From assembly GCA_947364395.1 (NCBI GenBank), contig CANASS010000045.1, forward strand, positions 1 to 16,371: 16,371 nt of DNA. Reading direction: 5' to 3'. Both the position numbers and the translations under genes were made by a program. The notes beneath the pieces are model-generated. The model was not told where the DNA came from and ran no database searches. It was given only the letters and a program-made list of their open reading frames with translations. This DNA is from an uncultured bacterium (GTDB taxonomy: Bacteria; Bacillota; Clostridia; Oscillospirales; Oscillospiraceae). This document shows, in pieces, positions 12,833 through 16,371 of the stretch; within the stretch, counting starts at the first letter, position 1; each line of letters starts with the position of its first letter.

Positions 12833-15235
12833 CTAGGGAATAACCGCCGTCCAGCAACTCCGGCCGTAGAGGTCGGTAAAGCGGTAGGTGGCCTGGGTGG
12901 CGCCCTCCAGCGGCACGTCGCTGATGGTCAGCCCCTGTTCCGGCACGGTGAGGGCCTCGCCCAGCAGGTAGCTGTCCTGGTACGCCCCGTCATAGCCGTA
13001 GTAATCGCACAGGAACTCCAGGGTGTCGCCGGGCTGAAGGGCCTCCTGGCCCTTGGCCACCGTGTCCGTCTCTCCCTCCGGGTAGACGGTCCGCACCCCG
13101 GCCACATAGCCGTGGGGGGTGTGGTTGTCGAAGGTGAGAAGGAGCTCAGAACGCACGCCGTTGTGGAGCACCGGCACCCGGCCCGTGATGGTGTAATTGG
13201 TCCCGTCGTCCACGGTGGCGGTGTGGTAATAGGCCACCGGCTGTCCGTTCACGGCCAGCCAGGTGTTGTCGTTCACCCCCAGCAGCCCGCCCTCGCCGTC
13301 AAACTGGTACACGTTGTCCAGCCCCAGGTCGATATAACCCTCGCCGTCGTCGTAAAAGAGGTTCAGTTCCAGGGCGTGGACCAGCCCCCACTGCTCCTCG
13401 GTGAGCCGGATGACGGGTACGCCGTCTGCCCCCTCCTGCCACAGCAGGGTCTCGGAGGGGAAGCGGTTTTCGGCCAGATACCGGGCCAGCTCCTCATCTC
13501 CTAGAGCCCGGTCGCTCAGAAATTCGCTGTTGCTGCCGTCCAGGCCGGCGATGCGCCCAAAGGAGCCGCCCAGCAGCTGCATCAGTATGGCGGAGATGTC
13601 GTCCGCGCTTCCGCCGGAGCCGCCGCCCAGCTGGCCCAGCAGGGCGGGCAGAGGGGAGGCCGTGCCGCCGGAGGCGGCCTGTCCGCTGACCTCCAGGCTG
13701 GCGAACTGACGGATGCACTGGATGTAGCCCTTGTCCATGCCGATTTGGCTGAAGGTGGAGGCGGCCCGGTCCACGTTGGACGACTTGCGGTAGGGGAAAT
13801 AGATGGAGATGCCGTAGGCGTTGGTCATGTTGGAGGAGGTGCGGTTGTATTTCACCGCCCCCAGCAGGGCCTTTGCCAGGGCTTCCCCCTCTTTGGTGCC
13901 CAGGTTTTTGGCCAGATGAACCAGGTCCACCTGGTCGATCCGGCTGGATTGGGCGAACTCCCGGGCCCCGCTGCGGGCGTTGGACACGGTCTGATACTGC
14001 TTGTCCCGGATGAGCTGGGTGGTGGACCGGGAGAACTCCGACAGGGCGGAGGGAAGGGTGGCCTCCAGCTCCGCCAGGTCAACGACGGACAGGGTGGTGA
14101 GCTGGCCCCTGCACTTTTCAGCGCAGGTGTCCACGAAGCTGTCCACAATCTGCCTGCCCAGCTCCACGGTGGGGATAGAGGTGTTTTTCCCGAAAGCGGT
14201 GAGCCAGTCGGTGTAGTACCAACCCACCCCAGGCTCGGTCTCCTCCGAGGCGATGAGGTAATCCGCGTACTGAGTGAGGGTCAGGGCGGTTTCCGCCGTG
14301 GCCATCAGGCAGGCGTCAAAGCCGATGAAGTCGAATTTCACACCGGCGGATTTGAGCGCGGCGTCCACTCCCGCCAGGCTCATGGAGCCGGTGGAGGCGA
14401 ACTTCTCGTCATAGCCGTAGCCGCTGACGGAGCCTCCGCCGTGGTCCCAGAGGATCAGCTCATACCGGCTGGCGGGGTAGTTTCCCGCGCACCACTGGAT
14501 GTAGCCGGACAGGACGGACGGGTCCGTCATGGACTGGCTGCCCAGGTTTTTCTCCAGGCAGACCAGCTGGCCGTTTTTTACCTGCCAGATCTGGTTGGCG
14601 GAATTGGAGACCAGATTGTTTTTCCAGCCCTTGCATCCGCCGGTGTACACCAGAAGGTTGATATTGTCCCCAAAGCGGGCGTTCAGCATCTCCTGGAGGT
14701 CGGCGGTGCCCATGCCGCTGCGGGATTCCAGGTCGGTGCCGCACATATAGACCATGATGGTGGCGGTATCTCTGGAGCCTCCCAGCAGCTTGGTATATTT
14801 TTCCCGGGCGTTCGCGGCCACAGTGGTGTCCAAGCGCCCCGTGTTGGCCGGGCTCTGCCAGCCGGTGGAGACGCTGCCGCCGCCCAGGCCGCCCAGGAGC
14901 TGGGTCCAGTCCACAGTCCCGCCGCCCTGGCCGGACTGCTGCTGGCCCGTAGAGGGCGTCTGGGCCGGGCTGCCGGACAGGCCGCCGAACAGGACCGTGA
15001 GCCCTCCGCCGCCGCCCAGCAACAGGGCCAGGAGCAGCACGATCAGCTTCATCCCGCCGCCCCCGCTGCCGGGACCCCGGGCGCCGCCCCCCTGGGGCGT
15101 TCGGTCCTTATAGCCTCCGGCGTCCCCCACAGGACCTGTGCCCAGGCCCTGGCCACGCTTGCGCACGCTTTTGCCGGGACCGGTCACGTTTTTCTCCCGG
15201 CCTCTGGGTCTGTTGTTGTCTATAACTGTATTCAT
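12833..15235 (-). CDS. Membrane-anchored clostripain-like cysteine peptidase (family C11)
   Basis: The 800-residue product has a cytoplasmic tail (1-61) rich in Arg, Lys and Gly, a membrane anchor (about 62-86), and a Gly/Ser/Gln/Thr-rich linker to about 150. The C11 peptidase domain follows at about 155-510. It begins TATIMVYMCGTDLE and carries the catalytic dyad His265 (ILWDHGGG) and Cys309 (GFDACLMA). Family C11 enzymes usually cut after Arg or Lys and mature by self-cleavage. A second low-complexity linker (about 520-558) leads to a C-terminal region (about 560-800) that I do not recognise. The catalytic part should lie outside the cell. ATG at 15235 was preferred to TTG at 15247, because GGAGG lies 5 bases before it and the TTG falls within the ribosome-site area. 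It has its own promoter. Confidence 0.9.
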   Translation of the reverse strand: MNTVIDNNRPRGREKNVTGPGKSVRKRGQGLGTGPVGDAGGYKDRTPQGGGARGPGSGGGGMKLIVLLLALLLGGGGGLTVLFGGLSGSPAQTPSTGQQQSGQGGGTVDWTQLLGGLGGGSVSTGWQSPANTGRLDTTVAANAREKYTKLLGGSRDTATIMVYMCGTDLESRSGMGTADLQEMLNARFGDNINLLVYTGGCKGWKNNLVSNSANQIWQVKNGQLVCLEKNLGSQSMTDPSVLSGYIQWCAGNYPASRYELILWDHGGGSVSGYGYDEKFASTGSMSLAGVDAALKSAGVKFDFIGFDACLMATAETALTLTQYADYLIASEETEPGVGWYYTDWLTAFGKNTSIPTVELGRQIVDSFVDTCAEKCRGQLTTLSVVDLAELEATLPSALSEFSRSTTQLIRDKQYQTVSNARSGAREFAQSSRIDQVDLVHLAKNLGTKEGEALAKALLGAVKYNRTSSNMTNAYGISIYFPYRKSSNVDRAASTFSQIGMDKGYIQCIRQFASLEVSGQAASGGTASPLPALLGQLGGGSGGSADDISAILMQLLGGSFGRIAGLDGSNSEFLSDRALGDEELARYLAENRFPSETLLWQEGADGVPVIRLTEEQWGLVHALELNLFYDDGEGYIDLGLDNVYQFDGEGGLLGVNDNTWLAVNGQPVAYYHTATVDDGTNYTITGRVPVLHNGVRSELLLTFDNHTPHGYVAGVRTVYPEGETDTVAKGQEALQPGDTLEFLCDYYGYDGAYQDSYLLGEALTVPEQGLTISDVPLEGATQATYRFTDLYGRSCWTAVIP

Positions 15236-15265
15236 CCTTTCCTCCAACGCTGACTTTACCCGGAT

Positions 15266-15294
15266 ATTATATGATAAATTGGGACGCAGGGCAA
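15266..15294 (-). promoter_or_regulatory. SigA-type promoter of the C11 peptidase gene
   Basis: On the minus strand TTGCCC (15289-15294) and a perfect TATAAT (15266-15271) are 17 bases apart, about 30 bases before the ATG. It faces away from the tetR promoter. Confidence 0.75.
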
Positions 15295-15315
15295 GTGTTT
15301 TGCGGAAAAGGCCCT

Positions 15316-15344
15316 TTCCTTATAGCGCCGGGATATGGTATACT
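15316..15344 (+). promoter_or_regulatory. Extended -10 promoter of the tetR gene
   Basis: TATACT (15339-15344) is preceded directly by TGG (15336-15338), an extended -10. The -35 position (TTCCTT, 15316-15321, 17-base spacing) is weak. Confidence 0.6.
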
Positions 15345-15354
15345 GCAAAAAAAC

Positions 15355-15380
15355 GGTCCCGCTCCATTGAACGCGGGACC
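15355..15380. promoter_or_regulatory. Dyad in the tetR leader: candidate operator or RNA hairpin
   Basis: GGTCCCGC (15355-15362) and GCGGGACC (15373-15380) form a perfect 8-bp dyad with a 10-base gap, just after the expected transcription start and just before the AGGAGG. It could be an operator for autorepression by the TetR protein, or a leader hairpin affecting translation. No T-run follows, so it is not a terminator. Confidence 0.45.
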
Positions 15381-15394
15381 CAAAGGAGGCTTCT

Positions 15395-15979
15395 ATGTCA
15401 CAGACCACCAAACGGGCGCTGGAGGCGTCGCTGAAAAACCTGCTGCTCCAAAAGCCGCTGAACAAAATCACCATCAGCGACATCGCCGAGGACTGCGGCA
15501 TCAGCCGCATGACCTTCTACTACCACTTTAAGGACATTTACGACCTGGTGGAATGGTCCTGCGCGGAGGACGCCGCCCGTGCGCTGGAGGGCAAAAAGAC
15601 CTACGCCACCTGGCAGGAGGGCTTTCTGAATATCTTCCACGCGGTACAGGCCAACAGGCCCTTTATCATGAACGTCTACCACGCCGTGAGCCGGGAGCGC
15701 ATCGAGGGGTATTTGAGCCCGCTGATCCGCAGGCTCATCCTGGGGGTGGTGGAGGAAAAGTCGGCGGAGACTGTCGTGGGCGAGGCGGACAAGCGGGCCA
15801 TCGCCTGTTTTTATGAATATGCCTTTGTGGGCATCATGCTGGACTGGATCGGCGGGGGCATGAAGGAGGACCCCGAGGTGATCGTGGAGCGGGTCAGCAT
15901 CATCGTCCACGGGAATATCTCCCGGGCACTGGAAGGCTTCCGCAGGGGAAAGCCCTTACAAACCGGGACAGATGATTAA
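15395..15979 (+). CDS. TetR/AcrR family transcriptional regulator
   Basis: The 194-residue protein has the N-terminal TetR helix-turn-helix (about 25-46): ITISDIAEDCGISRMTFYYHFKDIYDLVEW. Its C-terminal ligand-binding part resembles the short type found in DhaS-like regulators, in which NVYHAVSRE and a FYEYAFVG stretch are typical. AAGGAGG lies 5 bases before the ATG. A terminator separates it from the oleate hydratase gene downstream, which is in the same direction with its own promoter. Control of that gene, perhaps with a fatty acid as effector, is an inference from adjacency. Divergent from it is the C11 peptidase gene, a second possible target. Confidence 0.9.
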   Translation: MSQTTKRALEASLKNLLLQKPLNKITISDIAEDCGISRMTFYYHFKDIYDLVEWSCAEDAARALEGKKTYATWQEGFLNIFHAVQANRPFIMNVYHAVSRERIEGYLSPLIRRLILGVVEEKSAETVVGEADKRAIACFYEYAFVGIMLDWIGGGMKEDPEVIVERVSIIVHGNISRALEGFRRGKPLQTGTDD

Positions 15980-15996
15980 AAATACATCAAAAGACC

Positions 15997-16029
15997 TGCC
16001 GTGATAAAAGTTTTATCACGGCATTTTTT
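15997..16029 (+). terminator. Intrinsic terminator after tetR
   Basis: A stem of at least 11 bp (15997-16007 with 16013-16023) has a short A/T loop and is followed by six Ts (16024-16029). Confidence 0.93.
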
Positions 16030-16036
16030 CTGTTTA

Positions 16037-16065
16037 TTGTGGGAGAATAAAAAATGTTCTATGAT
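16037..16065 (+). promoter_or_regulatory. Probable promoter of the oleate hydratase gene
   Basis: TTGTGG (16037-16042) and TATGAT (16060-16065) are 17 bases apart, placing the transcript start near 16072 and giving a leader of about 45 bases. Confidence 0.55.
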
Positions 16066-16081
16066 AGGCCCATCAAAGGGA

Positions 16082-16098
16082 GAACCGCAGGACGGTTC
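16082..16098. promoter_or_regulatory. Dyad in the oleate hydratase leader: candidate operator
   Basis: GAACCG (16082-16087) and CGGTTC (16093-16098) form a perfect 6-bp dyad with a 5-base gap between the promoter and the ribosome site. It may be bound by the upstream TetR protein. Its sequence differs from the dyad in front of tetR, so one protein may not recognise both. Confidence 0.35.
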
Positions 16099-16115
16099 CA
16101 GAAAGGATGTCATAT

Positions 16116-16371
16116 ATGTATTATTCCAGCGGTAACTACGAGGCCTTCGCCCGCCCCAAAAAACCGGAAGGCGTGGATCACAAGTCGGCCTATATCATCG
16201 GCACCGGGCTGGCCGCCCTCACCGCCGCCTGCTACCTGGTCCGAGACGGCCAGATGAGGGGGGGCCACATCCACATTTTTGAAAAGGACCCCATCCCTGG
16301 CGGGGCCTGCGACGGGTGGAAGTTTGAGAATGTGGGCTACGTCATGCGGGGCGGCCGGGAGATGGACAACC
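16116..16371 (+). CDS. ohyA: Oleate hydratase (myosin-cross-reactive antigen family), 3' end outside window
   Basis: Eighty-five codons are visible before the window ends. The product starts MYYSSGNYEAFARPKKPEG, which is characteristic of the MCRA/oleate hydratase family. A Rossmann FAD-binding motif GTGLAALTAACYL follows (about 29-41), then HIFEKD at the end of the second strand, and the conserved GGACDG and GGREMDN blocks. These enzymes add water to the cis-9 double bond of oleic or linoleic acid to give 10-hydroxy fatty acids, which detoxifies unsaturated fatty acids. An AAAGGA site lies about 9 bases before the ATG. The gene follows a TetR regulator. Nothing can be said about the C-terminal two thirds. 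Confidence 0.95.
   Translation, partial: MYYSSGNYEAFARPKKPEGVDHKSAYIIGTGLAALTAACYLVRDGQMRGGHIHIFEKDPIPGGACDGWKFENVGYVMRGGREMDN

Noticed and set aside
13745..15253. Plus-strand 502-codon frame opposite the C11 peptidase
   Set aside because: It is an antisense shadow without motifs, and the minus-strand product keeps the His/Cys dyad and family order.
16054..16257. 67-codon plus-strand frame overlapping the start of oleate hydratase
   Set aside because: It is a different frame from the clearly recognisable oleate hydratase and shows no family pattern.
1..16371. CRISPR array, tRNA or rRNA genes, toxin-antitoxin or phage-defence module
   Set aside because: No regularly spaced repeats, cloverleaf or rRNA-like segments, and no nuclease, methylase or toxin pair were seen on either strand.

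Overview
This is ordinary bacterial chromosome with tightly packed genes, high GC, strong Shine-Dalgarno sites of the AGGAGG type, canonical -35/-10 promoters and hairpin-plus-T-run terminators. The gene families (SLH surface protein, HAAS/PadR pair, ECF sigma with a membrane-anchored partner, LmrCD-type exporter, clostripain-type peptidase, oleate hydratase) and the codon use suggest a high-GC gut clostridium of the Oscillospiraceae type (Flavonifractor / Oscillibacter / Lawsonibacter-like). This placement is an inference from style, not a database match. No tRNA, rRNA, CRISPR array, insertion sequence or phage gene was seen, and no gene-free stretch exceeds 300 bases.

Layout, left to right. 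(1) 1-2538: the 3' part of a large secreted adhesin-like protein with Ig/YDG-type repeats and three C-terminal SLH wall-anchoring domains, closed by a strong terminator. (2) 2685-3344, minus strand: a CatA-like acetyltransferase with its own promoter. (3) 3600-5252: ptsI, enzyme I of the sugar phosphotransferase system, as a single-gene unit. (4) 5405-9077: two overlapping ABC half-transporter genes that form an asymmetric heterodimeric exporter of the LmrCD/BmrCD/TM287-288 type. (5) 9224-10401: a HAAS-domain membrane protein and a PadR repressor, overlapping by 7 bases. They are bracketed by two nearly identical 54-bp repeats (9090-9143 and 10403-10456) and end at a terminator. (6) 10607-12279: an ECF sigma factor and its membrane-spanning putative anti-sigma factor, translationally coupled through a 4-base overlap. 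(7) 12403-12768 and 12833-15235, both minus strand: an ArsC/Spx-family thioredoxin-fold protein and an 800-residue membrane-anchored clostripain-like (C11) peptidase. (8) 15395-15979: a TetR regulator, followed by the start of an oleate hydratase gene (16116 to the window end).

How the parts relate. Several units pair a sensor or regulator with an envelope function: PadR/HAAS beside a multidrug-type exporter, ECF sigma with its anti-sigma, and TetR upstream of a fatty-acid hydratase. Most units have their own promoter and terminator, so the window is a series of short operons and not one large system. I did not find a clear undescribed multi-gene system. The most unusual items are the paired 54-bp hairpin repeats around the HAAS/padR unit, the domain layout of the C11 peptidase, and the two different dyads in front of tetR and the oleate hydratase gene.
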